From: Candidatus Binatia bacterium
GTDB taxonomy: Bacteria; Vulcanimicrobiota; Vulcanimicrobiia; Vulcanimicrobiales; Vulcanimicrobiaceae
NCBI GenBank assembly: GCA_035544215.1
Contig: DATKHY010000007.1
Span: 1,054,001 to 1,118,000, forward strand
Reading direction: 5' to 3'
Length of the DNA: 64,000 nt
Part shown: positions 46,005 to 55,459 of the stretch, in pieces
How the letters are laid out: each line of letters starts with the position of its first letter
Position numbering within the stretch: position 1 is the first letter of the stretch
Made by a program: the position numbers and the translations under genes
Notes under the pieces: generated by a model
What the model was told of the DNA's origin: nothing
The model's database searches: none
Seen by the model: the letters and a program-made list of their open reading frames with translations, nothing else

Positions 46005-46373
46005 TTAAGTCGGGGCCGGCGCCATGTGGAAGTCCCAGTCCACGACCTTGCCGTTTTCGTCGAAGCGCATCCGCTCGACGTAGTCGTGCTTCTGAAACTT
46101 GACGTTGAAGCAGTGCCAGCCGGGATCGCAGGCCCCGGCCGTCTCCTTGACCGAGAGCAGCTTACCCTGCGCGCTGAGCTCATCCGACCATTGGGCGACC
46201 TTGACGCGCGTGATCGTGATGCCCTTGGCGATGTCGTTCTGCACCGGCCGCAGATCGTTGTCGATCACCGCCCGCGTGATCCGATCGGCCTCGCGCTCGT
46301 TGCGGTTTTCGAACGAGCAGGCGGCGAGCGCCGCTAGGGCGGCTGCTGCGAGCAACACGCGCGCGAGCGTCAC
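46005..46373 (-). CDS. Small lipoprotein, unknown function
   Basis: A 122-residue protein starting at a GTG with a signal sequence VTLARVLLAAAALAALAAC and a clear lipobox LAAC. The mature part (EREADRITRAVIDNDLRPVQ then an amphipathic region with DPGWHCFNVKFQKHDYVERM) is not a known family; a beta-sheet with a mixed helix is likely. The GTG overlaps the prfC stop in GTGA form, so it is translated from the same message; the following dehydratase gene begins 6 nt later. Confidence 0.7.
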   Translation of the reverse strand: MTLARVLLAAAALAALAACSFENRNEREADRITRAVIDNDLRPVQNDIAKGITITRVKVAQWSDELSAQGKLLSVKETAGACDPGWHCFNVKFQKHDYVERMRFDENGKVVDWDFHMAPAPT

Positions 46374-47965
46374 GATGCGAGCGCCTCCGCGTCGGTCTGA
46401 GCCGGGAATGCCGCGAACTCGAGGCTCGGGTTCCACTCCTGCGCGAGCCGGAGACTCCACTCGCTCTCGAAGAGCGCCGCGGGACGCCCGTCCCAATCCT
46501 CGACGAGTTTGGCGTTCGAGGGCCAGTGCGCGCGATCGATCGCGTCGCTTTCTCCGTGCACGTGGCGCGCGAGCGTCAAGGGCAGCGTCGCGAGGACGGT
46601 CTTCACGTTGTACTCCGACTCGAGACGATACTTGGCCACCTCGAATTGCAGCTCGCCGACGGCCCCGAGGATCGGTTCCGTCCTCGGCACACCCCACGGA
46701 TAGAAGACCTGCACCGCGCCCTCCTCACGCAACTGCGCGATTCCTTTCCCGAAAGATTTGTAGCTCGCTACGTCCGTACTCCGGATCGTCGCGAAATGTT
46801 CCGGTGCGAAGGCGGGGATCGGCGGGAACGCGACGCGTTTCCCCTCGTAGAGCGTGTCGCCGATCGCGAAGGCGCCGGGGTTGGCGAGCCCGACGACGTC
46901 GCCGGCGTACGCCACGTCCAGCGAGACGCGATCGTCGGCGAAGAGCTTCATCGCCCGCGAAAGCCGCACGGGCGCGCCGGTGCGTCCGTTGCGCACCGTC
47001 ATGTCACGCGCGAACTCGCCCGAGCAGATGCGCACGAACGCGACGCGATCGCGATGGCGGGGATCCATGTTGGCCTGAATCTTGAACACGAAGCCGGTGA
47101 AATCAGGCGCGGCGGGATCGACGCCGGCCCGCGCCGTGGGCGCCGGAGCCATCTCCACGAAATCGTCGAGAAAAAGCTGCACTCCGAAGTTCGTCACCGC
47201 GCTGCCGAAGAACACCGGCGTGATTTCACCGCGCAGCATGGCGGCGCGGTCGAAGCGTTCGCCCGCGCCGTCGAGCAGCTCGATGCCCTCGCGGAACTGT
47301 CCGTAGACATACTCGCTCACCATCTCACGCAGCGCGGGGTCGGTGATGTCGGTGACGGAGAACGCAGCGCGCGTCGTTCCGTGGGTGGAGCGCTCGAACC
47401 GGTGCACCGACTTCGTGCGGCGGTCGTAGACGCCACGGAACTCGTCGCCGCTGCCGAGTGGCCAGTTCATCGGGAACGCGCCGATGCCGAGCACGTTCTC
47501 GAGCTCGTCGAGCAGCTCGAGCGAATCGCGGCTCGGCCGGTCGAGTTTGTTTATGAAAGTGAACAGCGGAATGCGGCGCTCGCGGCAGATCGCGAAGAGC
47601 TTTTTGGTCTGCGGCTCGACCCCTTTGGCCGCGTCGATGAGCATCACCGCGCTGTCGGCCGCCAGCAACGTGCGGTACGTGTCCTCGCCGAAGTCCTGGT
47701 GACCCGGCGTGTCGAGCAAGTTGATCGTGTGCTCGCGGTACGGAAACTGGAGCACCGTCGACGTGATCGAGATGCCGCGCTCGCGCTCCAGCGCCATCCA
47801 GTCGCTAGTCGCCTGCCGCTGGCGCTTGCGCGCAGATACCTGCCCGGCGACATGTATCGCCCCGCCGTAAAGCAGCAGCTTTTCGGTGAGCGTCGTCTTC
47901 CCGGCATCCGGATGCGAGATGATTGCAAAGGTGCGACGCTGGCGTACCTCGTCTCGTATGGTCAC
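46370..47965 (-). CDS. prfC: Peptide chain release factor 3
   Basis: A 531-residue GTPase that recycles RF1/RF2 from the ribosome. G1 motif SHPDAGKTTLTEKLL, the GISITSTVLQFPY switch region, G3 DTPGHQDFGEDTY, and G4 NKLDRPSRDSLELL are all typical of RF3, and the C-terminal domain with GAVGELQFEVAKYRLESEYN is RF3-specific. The start at 47965 is a GTG. It lies 9 nt after the preceding gene. Its presence in an operon with lipoproteins and GH130 is unusual. Confidence 0.95.
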   Translation of the reverse strand: MTIRDEVRQRRTFAIISHPDAGKTTLTEKLLLYGGAIHVAGQVSARKRQRQATSDWMALERERGISITSTVLQFPYREHTINLLDTPGHQDFGEDTYRTLLAADSAVMLIDAAKGVEPQTKKLFAICRERRIPLFTFINKLDRPSRDSLELLDELENVLGIGAFPMNWPLGSGDEFRGVYDRRTKSVHRFERSTHGTTRAAFSVTDITDPALREMVSEYVYGQFREGIELLDGAGERFDRAAMLRGEITPVFFGSAVTNFGVQLFLDDFVEMAPAPTARAGVDPAAPDFTGFVFKIQANMDPRHRDRVAFVRICSGEFARDMTVRNGRTGAPVRLSRAMKLFADDRVSLDVAYAGDVVGLANPGAFAIGDTLYEGKRVAFPPIPAFAPEHFATIRSTDVASYKSFGKGIAQLREEGAVQVFYPWGVPRTEPILGAVGELQFEVAKYRLESEYNVKTVLATLPLTLARHVHGESDAIDRAHWPSNAKLVEDWDGRPAALFESEWSLRLAQEWNPSLEFAAFPAQTDAEALAS

Positions 47966-47974
47966 GTTACCTCG

Positions 47975-48457
47975 TTAACGTTGCACCGGTTCGTAAACCC
48001 GCAGCTGCGCTCCGTGCGAATCCTCGCGCATTAGCGCGAGCAGCCCGGAGCCGCGATAAAACTGCACGCTGGGAGGAATGTGCAGCCGATCGGCTCCCCG
48101 CCGCACGTCGGCTTGGTCACCGGCGATGGTGATGGTGCAATCACCATACACCAACGTGGCCGGCGGCACAATCGGCGCCGCACCGCGCGGCAGCCGCCCG
48201 CGCACGTAGCTCGCGGGGCCTGACGACTCGGAAACCTGCGTCAGACACTCGGGTAGGGCCGAGAGCGCCCACGGCGCGTCGCCGCGCAGCGCCGCGCTCG
48301 GCAGCTGGGGCGGAGCGCCGGCGCCGCCCGGCTTCGCCCGCACGTCTGCGTAAGCGCTGCCGATCTTGATGCGTATCAGATCGCGATTCGCCCACGCGGT
48401 GGCCAGCACCGCGACGCTCAAGATGATGACAGTCGAGAGAATCAGGTATTTAACCAC
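47975..48457 (-). CDS. Membrane-anchored protein of unknown function
   Basis: A 160-residue protein with an N-terminal helix (VKYLILSTVIILSVAVLATA) and a soluble, largely beta domain. It contains two cysteines (PECLTQ and GDCTITIAG) that may form a disulfide in the periplasm. No family is recognised. The GTG start overlaps the end of the GH130 gene by 16 nt, so the products are co-translated. Confidence 0.6.
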   Translation of the reverse strand: MVKYLILSTVIILSVAVLATAWANRDLIRIKIGSAYADVRAKPGGAGAPPQLPSAALRGDAPWALSALPECLTQVSESSGPASYVRGRLPRGAAPIVPPATLVYGDCTITIAGDQADVRRGADRLHIPPSVQFYRGSGLLALMREDSHGAQLRVYEPVQR

Positions 48458-49539
48458 ACCCGTGCGGCGCCCACCGAGGAGTCGCCCATGCCGTAGTAGA
48501 CGTCGAACGCGCGCTCGCCGAGGTCCGGCCGCGGATCGATGCCGGTTGGGAACACGACGTTGTCGACGACGCCGTGGCGCTCGCGCCGCGACTCCGGTAC
48601 CATGATCGGCTCCGGCGATCGGTACAGAACGCGGTCCGGGCGCTCGAGATCTTGAATCACGATGCCCGCGCTGTAGCGCAGGAACGGCTTGCGCGCTCCG
48701 TGGTTAATTACGTCGACGCCGTGGAACATGGCCATCCACACGCCGCGGCCGTTCAACGTAACTCGCACGGGCGGCGTGCCGGCTCCGATCTTGATCGATC
48801 CCCATTGCGCGTCCGGCGAGAGCACCTGTATGCTCTCGTTGACGTTGCAAAGCTTGCTGCGGTCCTTGAGAACGGGGGCTAGTGGAACGTACGCGATGCG
48901 AATGGACTCGCGGTCTTCGAACGGCATGCGCTCGATCATCGGCACGGCGGCGCGGCCGTCGACGCTCGACAGATGCAGCATCGGACGGTGGTAGAAGGCC
49001 AGACAGCGACGTCCTTTCGGCGACAGGACCGGTTCCGGGAAAAAGGCCGCGTCTTTATCGTCGCCCGAATGTGTTGCCGTTCCGGCGAAATTTACGAGGC
49101 CGAGGCGTTCCCAATTATACGCGTCTCGAGAGATCGCGACTGCGATACGAGGGCCGTCGGGTCCGACCGCGGTGTACGCCATCACGTACGCTTCGAGCGC
49201 CGCAACGTACGTAACGCGCGGATCCTCGCAGCCGTATCCGGGGCGCGGCCGCAGCTCGTACGGGGCCTCGGGCTGCAACGCGAACGCGACGCGCTCGACC
49301 TGGAAGCAGCGATTCTCGATCCGGGTGCGCACGATTCCGATGCGCGAGATGTTGCCCTCGGCGACGCAACGCGGGTAGAGCAACAGCTCGCCTCCGGGCG
49401 CCCGCGCCGCGCCCGGATTCAGGACGCCGCCGGCCTCGGTCGGATCGCCGTCGGGCTCGAGCACGACGCCCAAGCGCTGCACGCGGACGTCGAGGTCGAT
49501 CGGCTCGACGGACGGGGCCGCCTTGCGTGGAGAGATCAT
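48442..49539 (-). CDS. GH130-family glycoside phosphorylase
   Basis: A 365-residue five-bladed beta-propeller enzyme. It shows the GH130 hallmarks: NPGAARAPGGELLLYPRC, the conserved GCEDPRVTYVAALEAYVMAY with the catalytic aspartate region, RIAVAISRDAYNW and FMVP-like closing segments. GH130 members phosphorolyse beta-mannosides. No signal peptide is seen, so it acts in the cytosol. ATG at 49539 overlaps the stop of the lipoprotein gene upstream (ATGA). No mannan transporter or mannosidase is nearby, so its natural substrate is unclear. Confidence 0.85.
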   Translation of the reverse strand: MISPRKAAPSVEPIDLDVRVQRLGVVLEPDGDPTEAGGVLNPGAARAPGGELLLYPRCVAEGNISRIGIVRTRIENRCFQVERVAFALQPEAPYELRPRPGYGCEDPRVTYVAALEAYVMAYTAVGPDGPRIAVAISRDAYNWERLGLVNFAGTATHSGDDKDAAFFPEPVLSPKGRRCLAFYHRPMLHLSSVDGRAAVPMIERMPFEDRESIRIAYVPLAPVLKDRSKLCNVNESIQVLSPDAQWGSIKIGAGTPPVRVTLNGRGVWMAMFHGVDVINHGARKPFLRYSAGIVIQDLERPDRVLYRSPEPIMVPESRRERHGVVDNVVFPTGIDPRPDLGERAFDVYYGMGDSSVGAARVWLNT

Positions 49540-49979
49540 GGCAGATAGGTGGCCGTGATTGGCTCGTTGCTCGGCGTAACGACCTCGACGCGCACGCCGC
49601 GCCGATAGACGCTATTGGGAACGATCCAGAGCGTAAACGAGCGATAAGCCCCGGTAGGCTCGCCGCCGTCGGCCGGCGCCTGTTCAAACGCGACGACCCG
49701 CACGCGATCCGGCGTCGCGCGGATGGATTCGACGATCTGTTTGTAGCCGGTGCGGTCGTGCGGACCCATCAGCAATACAACGCCGAACTCGCTCTTGAAG
49801 TGCACGGGCGCGTGAATTTCCAGCTTGCCCAGGTCTTCGGCATCGCGTACTATAAGGATTTGGTTCCCTCCAAGAACGGTGGTCGTGCCAACTGCCAGGG
49901 TCTTCACGCGAACTTCGCGACATCCGACCAGCAAGATGAGCCCTATGGCTAGACCTGCCAGGGCCGACCAGCGCTTCAC
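49536..49979 (-). CDS. Lipoprotein, unknown function (first gene of the GH130/prfC operon)
   Basis: A 147-residue lipoprotein: signal VKRWSALAGLAIGLILLVGC with lipobox LVGC. The mature part is beta-rich with GVVLLMGPHDRTGYKQIVES and VVAFEQAPADGGEPTGAYRS, not of a known family. The GTG start at 49979 fits the signal sequence, and the stop overlaps GH130. It begins the six-gene minus operon. Confidence 0.65.
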   Translation of the reverse strand: MKRWSALAGLAIGLILLVGCREVRVKTLAVGTTTVLGGNQILIVRDAEDLGKLEIHAPVHFKSEFGVVLLMGPHDRTGYKQIVESIRATPDRVRVVAFEQAPADGGEPTGAYRSFTLWIVPNSVYRRGVRVEVVTPSNEPITATYLP

Positions 49980-50082
49980 GGCCGTCCGCTTCGCCTGGAC
50001 CGACCGGCGGCCTCCCGTGCGCAGGAAAATTTTATCCTCAAATGTCGTTGCCCAGGCGGCCGCAGCGACGGTACGCTAAGGG

Positions 50083-51006
50083 GTGATGAAAAAGCTCCTC
50101 CGCTTCGCATTGGCTGCCGACCTCGCGGCGCTGATGACCGTGGTATTGGGGAGCTGGACGCGCATCAACGGCGCCGGGCTCACGTGTCCCGACTGGCCGC
50201 TCTGCCGCGGTCGCCTCGTTCCTTCGATGACCGACGGCACGCTGTGGGAGTGGACACATCGCCTGCTTGCGTTTGCGGTGGCGCCGCTCGTCGTGGCGCT
50301 CGTGGTCGCCGCGTGGCGCAAGCGCGATCGGCCGTTCATCGGTCCCACGCTCGCGGTCATCGTCGCGCTGTTTTTCGTGCAGGTCTTCCTCGGCGCGGAA
50401 ACCGTGCGCCTCGGCAATACGCCGATCTCGGTCGTGCTGCACTGGGCGACCGCGATGGCCTTAATTGCCGGGTTGTCGGCGATGGCCGTGTTCGCCGCCG
50501 CCTCGGACGATACGCAACCGCAGCGCGCGCGCGCTCTTTCCGCCGACGCCGCCATCGTCGGCGCTACGGCGATCGTTTCGTTCGCGACGATGTGCGTCGG
50601 CGCATACGTGAGCTCCAGCGGCGCGGGGTTGGCCTGTCTTTCGATTCCGGACTGCGCGGGCAACGTCGTGGTCCATACGCCGGGTCAGTTCGTGCAGATG
50701 CTGCATCGCGTCGCAGCTGCTGCCACGCTGATCTGCGCGACTGGCGCGCTCGCGCTCGTGTGGGCGCACTCCGCTTCTCTTCGACTGCGCGCGACGGTCG
50801 CGCTCGGTGTCGGACTCGTCGCGATTCAAGTGTTGCTGGGACTGCTCAACGTCGCGCTGCGGCTGCCAACCGAGCTCCGGGAGGCACACGCCATCAACGC
50901 TGCGCTCGTCTTCCTGGCGTTCTTCGTCGCGACGATCTTCGCGGTGCTCGACTCCGCGCCGGCCGGAGCCGCGCGGCGGCTGCCCGAAAGCGTCGCACAG
51001 CGATGA
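50083..51006 (+). CDS. ctaA: Heme A synthase (COX15/CtaA)
   Basis: A 307-residue membrane protein with eight predicted helices that oxidises the heme O methyl group to heme A for cytochrome oxidase. The heme-ligand histidines fall in EWTHRLLAFAVAP, VLHWATAMALIAG, MLHRVAAAATLI and EAHAINAALVFL. Two loop cysteine pairs occur: TCPDWPLCRG in the first half and ACLSIPDCAGN in the second, matching the disulfide-bearing extracellular loops of other bacterial CtaA. An AAGGGG site precedes the ATG at 50083. The gene overlaps cyoE in ATGA form. Confidence 0.95.
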   Translation: MMKKLLRFALAADLAALMTVVLGSWTRINGAGLTCPDWPLCRGRLVPSMTDGTLWEWTHRLLAFAVAPLVVALVVAAWRKRDRPFIGPTLAVIVALFFVQVFLGAETVRLGNTPISVVLHWATAMALIAGLSAMAVFAAASDDTQPQRARALSADAAIVGATAIVSFATMCVGAYVSSSGAGLACLSIPDCAGNVVVHTPGQFVQMLHRVAAAATLICATGALALVWAHSASLRLRATVALGVGLVAIQVLLGLLNVALRLPTELREAHAINAALVFLAFFVATIFAVLDSAPAGAARRLPESVAQR

Positions 51007-51875
51007 CTGCGCTCGCGCGGCTCGGGGATTACTACGAGCTCTCTAAGCCGCGCATCATCGCGCTGCTGCTCGTCACGACCGCGGCAGCGATGGCGATGGC
51101 CGCGCGCGGCGTCCCGAGCGTCGGATTGCTCTTCTGGACGCTGCTCGCCGGCGCGCTCGCCGCCGCATCGGCCGGCGCCTTGAACTGCGTGTGGGACGCC
51201 GACATCGACCGCGTCATGAAGCGCACGCAGTCGCGCCCGATACCCGCCGGGCGGATCTCGCGCCGCGACGCGACGATCTACGCGCTGCTTGCGGGCGGCA
51301 CGTCGTTCGCGATCTTCTACCTGCTCGTCGATCCGCTCGCGGCGTGGCTCTCGCTGGCCGGTAACGCTTACTACGTCGGCGTGTACACGATGTGGCTCAA
51401 GCGCGTTACGCCGCTCAACATCGTCGTCGGAGGCGCGGCCGGCGCGGTACCCCCGCTCGTCGGCTGGGCCGCGGTGACGCACACGCTCGGCGGTCCGGCG
51501 CTCGGCCTGTTCGCGTTGATCTTTCTCTGGACGCCGCCGCACTTCTGGTCGCTCGCGCTCATGACCGAGACCGAGTACGGCAAAGCGAATATCCCGATGT
51601 TTCCGAACGTCTACGGCACCGAACGCACTAAGCGCGAGATCGTCTATTACAGCATCGTGTTGGTCGCGGCGTCGCTCGCGCTCTACCCGCTGCGCATCAT
51701 GGGCGCGTTTTACTTCGCGGGCGCTGCCGTGCTGGGCGGTCTCTTCGTGCTCGACGCGTTGCGCACGTGGCGCGAACGAAGCGGTACGCTGCAGGCGCGC
51801 AGGCTGTTCCGCTACTCGCTCCTCTACCTCGCGCTGATGTGCGCCGTCATGGTGATCGACCGCATCGTGTCGTGA
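51003..51875 (+). CDS. ctaB: Protoheme IX farnesyltransferase
   Basis: A 290-residue UbiA-family prenyltransferase making heme O. The first Asp-rich motif is NCVWDADIDRVMKRTQSRP, and the second loop is MTETEYGKANIPMFPNVYG; the LSKPRIIALLLVTTAA opening is CtaB-specific. About nine helices are present. The ATG at 51003 overlaps ctaA, and its stop overlaps the MFS gene, giving a coupled ctaA-ctaB-MFS row. It supplies heme O to CtaA for the oxidase encoded at 57451. Confidence 0.96.
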   Translation: MTALARLGDYYELSKPRIIALLLVTTAAAMAMAARGVPSVGLLFWTLLAGALAAASAGALNCVWDADIDRVMKRTQSRPIPAGRISRRDATIYALLAGGTSFAIFYLLVDPLAAWLSLAGNAYYVGVYTMWLKRVTPLNIVVGGAAGAVPPLVGWAAVTHTLGGPALGLFALIFLWTPPHFWSLALMTETEYGKANIPMFPNVYGTERTKREIVYYSIVLVAASLALYPLRIMGAFYFAGAAVLGGLFVLDALRTWRERSGTLQARRLFRYSLLYLALMCAVMVIDRIVS

Positions 51876-53212
51876 ACCGTCTGCTCTGGACGCTCGGGCT
51901 CGGCGTCTTCGCCGGAGCGCTCGACCTCAGCGTGCTCTCGCCGGCGCTGCCCGCGCTCGGCCGCGACTTTTCGGTGCAAACCAGCGACCTCGCGTGGGTC
52001 TTCACGCTCTACCTGCTGGTCACCGTGGTTTCCATCGCGATCGCGAGCACGCTCGCCGACCGTTACGGGCGGCGTCCGGTCTACGTCGCCTGCGTCGCCG
52101 TGTTCGCCGCCGGCAGCATCCTCGCGATCGCGGCTCCGAGCTACGCCGTCTTCTTAGCCGCGCGTGCGATCCAGGCGCTGGGTGCGGGCGGGATCTTTCC
52201 GGTCGCGACCGCCACGATCGGCGACGTCGTTCCGGCGGGCCGGCGCGGCGCGGCGCTCGGGATGGTCGCGGCCACGTGGGGCCTGGCCGCAGTCGTCGGC
52301 CCGAGCCTCGGCGGCCTGATCACGCACTACGTCTCGTGGCGCTGGATCTTCGCAGCAAACGTTCCGCTCGCCGTCGCCGTTATCGCGCTCGCGCTGCGCG
52401 ACATCCCGCGCGACGCGCCGCGACTGCGCGGCCGCCTCGACGCCGTCGGCCTGGCACTGCTCTGCGTCGGGTTGCTCGCGGTGATGGACGGATTGATCGG
52501 AGCACACCTCGTGATCGGACTGCTCGGCGGGGCGATCCTCTCCGGGTTCGTCGTCTGGGAAACGCTGACGCCGTCGCCCATCGTGCCGCTCGAGCTGCTG
52601 AGCCGTCCGCAGCTCCTCAAAACGTACGCGCTCGAGCTGCTTATCGGCATCCTGGAAGGGTCGCTGTTCTTCATTCCAACCGTCCTCGTCGGCACGCAGG
52701 GTCTCTCGTACGCGGCCGCCGGCTTCGTGGCCACGCTCGGCGCGCTGGCGTTCGTCGTCGTCATCCCGATGTCGGGGCGCGCGCTCGATCGCATCGGCAG
52801 CCGCGACGTCTTGCTGTTCGGCACGGTGCTCACCGAGCTGGGATTGGCGATCTTCGCACTCGGCTTCTCGTCGCTCGCGCTATCGCTGCTCGCGATGATC
52901 GTCGCGGGCGCGGGATTCGGCGCGCTGCTCGGTGCGCCTACGCGCTACATCGTGACCAACGAAACGCCTGAGGGGGCGCGCGCGACCGCGGTTGGACTCT
53001 TGAGCCAAGCGTTGATCGTCGGACAGATCCTGGGAAGCGCGATGGCCGGCAGCTTCTTCGCCACGGCGCATAGCGAGGTGGCCGGCTATCGCCACGCGTA
53101 CCTAGCGTTCTGCGGGGTCGCGTTCGTGGCGCTGATTCTTGCGGCGACGCTCAAACCGCAGCGCGAGGAGCGCGGGCGGCCGATCGAAGAGGCAGCCGCC
53201 GGGGCGCTCTAG
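51872..53212 (+). CDS. MFS transporter (drug:H+ antiporter-like)
   Basis: A 446-residue permease with about 12 to 14 helices. Motif A-like LADRYGRRPVYVACV and motif C-like GPSLGGLITHYVSWRWIFAA place it near the multidrug DHA2/DHA1 transporters. The helices are closely spaced, with a longer central loop near 205-215. The GTG start at 51872 overlaps the ctaB stop. It is coupled to heme genes by position only; the substrate is unknown. Confidence 0.85.
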   Translation: MNRLLWTLGLGVFAGALDLSVLSPALPALGRDFSVQTSDLAWVFTLYLLVTVVSIAIASTLADRYGRRPVYVACVAVFAAGSILAIAAPSYAVFLAARAIQALGAGGIFPVATATIGDVVPAGRRGAALGMVAATWGLAAVVGPSLGGLITHYVSWRWIFAANVPLAVAVIALALRDIPRDAPRLRGRLDAVGLALLCVGLLAVMDGLIGAHLVIGLLGGAILSGFVVWETLTPSPIVPLELLSRPQLLKTYALELLIGILEGSLFFIPTVLVGTQGLSYAAAGFVATLGALAFVVVIPMSGRALDRIGSRDVLLFGTVLTELGLAIFALGFSSLALSLLAMIVAGAGFGALLGAPTRYIVTNETPEGARATAVGLLSQALIVGQILGSAMAGSFFATAHSEVAGYRHAYLAFCGVAFVALILAATLKPQREERGRPIEEAAAGAL

Positions 53213-53227
53213 CGCGAAGCACTCCCC

Positions 53228-54859
53228 ATGGCGACGCACGTCGTGGAGAATCAGCCTCCGACATTCGAGAACTACAACGTCTTTACGTCGGATCGTGCGC
53301 TCAACGACGCGATCGCGCATCTTTCGCCCGAAGCCTCGACAGGCGAGATCGCCGAGCTGGGCGGGCTGGCGGGACGGCCGGACGTCATTGCGCTCGGCTT
53401 CGAGGCCAACGAGCATCCACCCGAGCTGCGGACGCACGATCGCTTCGGCAATCGCATCGACGAAGTGCGCTTCCATCCGGCGTGGCACGCCCTGCTGCGC
53501 CACGCTACGAGCGCCGGATTGCACGGAACGCCGTGGCAGGACGCTCAACCGTTCGCGCATCTGCGGCGCGCCGTGAAATTCTACGTGTGGGGCCAGGTCG
53601 AGTCGGGTCACGGGTGCCCGATCTCGATGACGTACGCCGCGGTTCCGGTACTGCGGGAGCAACCGGAGCTGGCAGAGTGGTTTGCGCCGCTCACGCGGCC
53701 CGAGTACGATCCGCGCCAGATTCCGATCGCGCAGAAATCCTCGGCGCTGTGCGGGATGGGCATGACGGAGAAGCAAGGCGGCTCCGACGTTCGTGCCAAC
53801 ACGACGCGAGCGGAGCCCGCGGGAGGGCGCGGTCCAGGGCGCGAGTATCGGCTCACGGGTCACAAGTGGTTCTGCAGCGCGCCGATGAACGACGCGTTCC
53901 TCGTGCTGGCGCAGACCTCGGGGGGATTGTCGTGCTTCTTAGTGCCGCGCGTGCTCCCCGACGGGACGCGCAACGCGTTCGCTATCGCGCGCCTCAAAGA
54001 CAAGCTCGGCAATCGCAGCAACGCGTCGGCCGAAGTCGAGTTCGACGCGACGGCGGGCCGGCTGATCGGCGACGAGGGCGAGGGGCTCCAACGCATCGTC
54101 GAGATGGTCAACTACACGCGGCTGGACTGCACCATCGGTTCGGCGGGCCTGATGCGCGCCGCGCTGGCCGCGGCGATCCACCACGCGACGTATCGGCGCG
54201 CCTTCGGCAAGACGCTGATCGAACAACCGCTGATGCAGAACGTGCTGGCCGACCTCGCCCTCGAATCCGAGGCGGCGACGGTGCTCTTCGTGCGCGTCGC
54301 GCGTGCGATCGACGACTCCGCGCGCGACGAGCGTGCGGCCGCGCTGAAGCGCATCGGCACCGCGCTCGCCAAGTACTACGTGTGCAAGCGAGCGCCGGTC
54401 GTCGTCGGCGAGGCGCTGGAGTGCCTAGGTGGAAACGGGTACGTCGAGGAGTCGGTCATGCCGCGGCTCTACCGCGAGGCCCCGCTCAACTCCATCTGGG
54501 AAGGTTCGGGTAACATCAACGCCTTGGACGTCCTGCGCATCCTTCGCAAACAACCCGAAGCGCTCGCCGCATGGCGCGACGAGCTCGCGCCGGCGCTGGG
54601 TGAGCCGCGCGTCGCCGCGCAGGCGAAGCGCCTCGAGAACGAGCTGCGCGAGGCCGACCTCGGCGAGGCACAGGCGCGCGCGGTCGCGGAGCGGATGGCG
54701 CAGCTCTGGCAGGCTGCGTTGCTGCTGTCGTACGCACCCGCGGAGATCGGCGACGCGTTCGTCACCAGCAGAATCGGCGGCGAGTGGGGCCGCACGCTCG
54801 GGACGCTGCCGCGCGGCGCCGCGCTGCGCGCGATCGTAGAGCGCGCTACGGCGGGATGA
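53228..54859 (+). CDS. AidB-like acyl-CoA dehydrogenase
   Basis: A 543-residue flavoprotein of the AidB branch. It opens with ENQPPTFENYNVFTSDRALN, the AidB-specific N-terminal segment, and has SALCGMGMTEKQGGSDVRAN (flavin and catalytic region), TRLDCTIGSAGLMRAALAAA, and VVGEALECLGGNGYVEESVM near the end. AidB of E. coli is a DNA-binding flavoprotein of the alkylation response with weak isovaleryl-CoA dehydrogenase activity; many bacterial relatives have unknown substrates. It begins 15 nt after the MFS gene, and its stop overlaps the next gene (ATGA). Confidence 0.88.
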   Translation: MATHVVENQPPTFENYNVFTSDRALNDAIAHLSPEASTGEIAELGGLAGRPDVIALGFEANEHPPELRTHDRFGNRIDEVRFHPAWHALLRHATSAGLHGTPWQDAQPFAHLRRAVKFYVWGQVESGHGCPISMTYAAVPVLREQPELAEWFAPLTRPEYDPRQIPIAQKSSALCGMGMTEKQGGSDVRANTTRAEPAGGRGPGREYRLTGHKWFCSAPMNDAFLVLAQTSGGLSCFLVPRVLPDGTRNAFAIARLKDKLGNRSNASAEVEFDATAGRLIGDEGEGLQRIVEMVNYTRLDCTIGSAGLMRAALAAAIHHATYRRAFGKTLIEQPLMQNVLADLALESEAATVLFVRVARAIDDSARDERAAALKRIGTALAKYYVCKRAPVVVGEALECLGGNGYVEESVMPRLYREAPLNSIWEGSGNINALDVLRILRKQPEALAAWRDELAPALGEPRVAAQAKRLENELREADLGEAQARAVAERMAQLWQAALLLSYAPAEIGDAFVTSRIGGEWGRTLGTLPRGAALRAIVERATAG

Positions 54860-55440
54860 AGAACCATCAGCCGCCTGCGTTGGCGCGACGTGCGTGGACG
54901 AAAAAGGAGCGCGCGGTCGTGTGGCGTGGGCTCACCGGGCGCTTCTCGCTCGCCATCGAGCCGCTGCTCGGAACGCTCTTCATGGCCATGCTCACCTGGG
55001 GCATCGTCTACCGCGCGCAACACGTGCCGTCCGACGCCACGCTGATCAAGATCGCCTGGATCTTCGCCGTCGGCGCAATCGCGTTCGGAGGCTACTTCAT
55101 CGCCGTGTTGGTCGCGCCGATCGTCGCGTACCTGCAAACGTTTCGGCCGATCTTCATCCTCGACGGCTACGTGCGGTATCGCGAGCCCGACGATCGTTCG
55201 CAGCCCGGCGCGTGCGGTTACGCCGCCGTGCTCTTCCCCGACCGCACCGTAGCGGGCGAATGGGAGTGGCTCGGGAGGAAGCTGTTGCCGAACACGACGA
55301 TCCCGGCGCTGGTCGAGTTCTCCGACTATGCGGGCATTCACAAGATCGATGGTAGACCGACCGGATTGCTGCCGGACGAAGAGATTCCGCTGCTGGCGAT
55401 CGGCATCGCGACGCGCCACGGCCGCCGAGCCGACCTGTAA
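54856..55440 (+). CDS. Two-helix membrane protein, unknown function
   Basis: A 194-residue protein with a basic N-terminus (ALARRAWTKKERAVVWRGL) and two hydrophobic segments (about 38-56 and 70-96). The remaining C-terminal half is soluble and contains YREPDDRSQPGACGYAAVLF and a GEWEWLGRKLLP stretch. No family is recognised. It is coupled to the AidB-like gene by an ATGA overlap and precedes the propeller lipoprotein by 19 nt. Confidence 0.65.
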   Translation: MKNHQPPALARRAWTKKERAVVWRGLTGRFSLAIEPLLGTLFMAMLTWGIVYRAQHVPSDATLIKIAWIFAVGAIAFGGYFIAVLVAPIVAYLQTFRPIFILDGYVRYREPDDRSQPGACGYAAVLFPDRTVAGEWEWLGRKLLPNTTIPALVEFSDYAGIHKIDGRPTGLLPDEEIPLLAIGIATRHGRRADL

Positions 55441-55459
55441 ACTCTCGGAGGTAAAAAAG

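Noticed and set aside
50040-50082. Promoter-like TTGCCC-18-TACGCT before ctaA
   Set aside because: The -10 match is poor and the start would lie almost at the ATG; too weak to list.
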